This document shows, piece after piece, positions 4,503-5,231 of a stretch of DNA of 5,231 bases. The translations under genes and the position numbers were made by a program. The stretch is from Clostridiales bacterium. GTDB taxonomy: Bacteria > Bacillota > Clostridia > Lachnospirales > CAG-274. Numbering within the stretch: position 1 is the first letter of the stretch; every line of letters begins with the position of its first letter. The stretch covers positions 1 to 5,231 of the forward strand of contig JAJQCI010000135.1 in NCBI GenBank assembly GCA_021202835.1, read 5' to 3'. The notes under the pieces are model-generated. The model did not search any database. It saw only the letters and a program-made list of their open reading frames with translations, and had not been told where the DNA came from.

Positions 4503-5231
4503 ATGAAGTGTATTGTATTAGCAGCAGGATATGCCACAAGGCTTTATCCGTTGACGGAAAATTTTCCGAAGCCGCTTTTAGATGTAGGCGGAAAGCCAAT
4601 CTTAAACAGGCTTTTGGAAGACATAGATAATATAGAAGAAATAACGGAGCTTATTATAGTAAGCAACCATAAATTCATAGACCATTTTAATAAATGGAAA
4701 GAAAAACAGAGCTTTAAAAATCCAATTACAATTTTGGATGATGGTTCTGTTGACAATGACCACAGACTTGGGGCTGTCAAGGACATTCAATTTGCTGCCG
4801 AAAGTTTGGGCATAAAGGAAGATGTACTTGTTATTGCCGGAGACAACATTTTAGATTTTTCTTTCGCCGGATTTGTTTCCTTTATGAAAGAAAAAGGTGC
4901 CTCATGCGTAATGTGTCACGAGGAAAACGACCTTAAAAAGCAGCAGAAAACAGGAATTATTACCCTAGATAAAGACTGTCTTATAACAAGCTATGAAGAA
5001 AAGCCCATTAAGCCTAAAGGAAATATGGCAGTGCCTCCGTTCTATTGTTATAAAGCAGAGGACATTAAGAAAATCCCGGAAGCAATATCCGAGGGCTGTA
5101 ATACAGATGCTCCCGGCAGCTTTGCCGCATGGCTCTCAAGAAAGACAGCTGTTCATGCATGGGTGATGCCCGGGAAACGCTATGACATAGGCGATATGAA
5201 GAGCTACGAAGAAGCTCGGAAAATTTTCAAA
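4503..5231 (+). CDS. Sugar-1-phosphate nucleotidyltransferase, 3' end open at window edge
   Basis: The frame runs without a stop to the last base, giving 243 residues that begin MKCIVLAAGYATRLYPLT. The enzyme joins a sugar 1-phosphate and an NTP to give an NDP-sugar and pyrophosphate. Seen are the nucleotide-binding loop LAAGYATRLYPLT (6-18, with YA in place of the commoner xG) plus the PKPLL (22-26) lysine region, IAGDN (111-115) whose Asp binds metal, SYEEKP (163-168), and YDIGD (227-231) whose Asp usually supplies the second metal ligand. Short enzymes of this family end soon after this point, so only a few residues are probably missing. There is no C-terminal left-handed helix domain in view. 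AGAGGG (4490-4495) precedes the ATG by 7 bases, and the gap to the kinase is 39 nt. Placement just after a sugar-1-kinase suggests it uses that product. The base (UTP, dTTP or CTP) and the sugar are not fixed by sequence. Confidence 0.88.
   Translation, partial: MKCIVLAAGYATRLYPLTENFPKPLLDVGGKPILNRLLEDIDNIEEITELIIVSNHKFIDHFNKWKEKQSFKNPITILDDGSVDNDHRLGAVKDIQFAAESLGIKEDVLVIAGDNILDFSFAGFVSFMKEKGASCVMCHEENDLKKQQKTGIITLDKDCLITSYEEKPIKPKGNMAVPPFYCYKAEDIKKIPEAISEGCNTDAPGSFAAWLSRKTAVHAWVMPGKRYDIGDMKSYEEARKIFK

Overview
The window reads as part of a surface- or exopolysaccharide biosynthesis cluster from a low-GC Gram-positive anaerobe, most likely a Clostridia-type Firmicute. The grounds are an AT-rich intergenic region, strong AGGAGG-type ribosome binding sites before every gene, an intrinsic terminator, and protein sequences of Firmicutes flavour. 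No marker allows a genus to be named.

Region 1-864 has no convincing protein gene but is rich in structure. It holds an AT-rich hairpin with a short T-run (35-70), a 39-bp near-perfect inverted repeat (191-229), and a candidate structured RNA of about 180 nt (roughly 269-450). That RNA is preceded by an extended -10 promoter and ends in a textbook rho-independent terminator. After it lies an AT-rich stretch (451-637). A second extended -10 promoter with the same core (638-646) opens a leader of about 210 nt carrying several hairpins, the last of which abuts the ribosome binding site of the first gene.

Region 865-5231 holds four genes on the + strand, spaced 22-39 nt apart and probably one operon. 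They are a GT4-type glycosyltransferase (865-2175, GTG start), a UDP-glucuronate 4-epimerase (2207-3253), a GHMP sugar-1-kinase of galactokinase type with plant-galacturonokinase-like substrate motifs (3276-4463), and a sugar-1-phosphate nucleotidyltransferase (4503 to the window end, open at the 3' end).

Inferred logic: the epimerase makes UDP-galacturonate from UDP-glucuronate. The kinase plus nucleotidyltransferase could make the same nucleotide sugar, or a related one, from the free sugar by way of the sugar 1-phosphate. The glycosyltransferase would use an activated sugar to build a polysaccharide repeat unit. The substrate assignments of the kinase, nucleotidyltransferase and glycosyltransferase are inferences. 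The most unusual items are the structured RNA with terminator upstream of the operon, the multi-hairpin leader, and the galacturonokinase-like kinase beside a UDP-GalA-forming epimerase.
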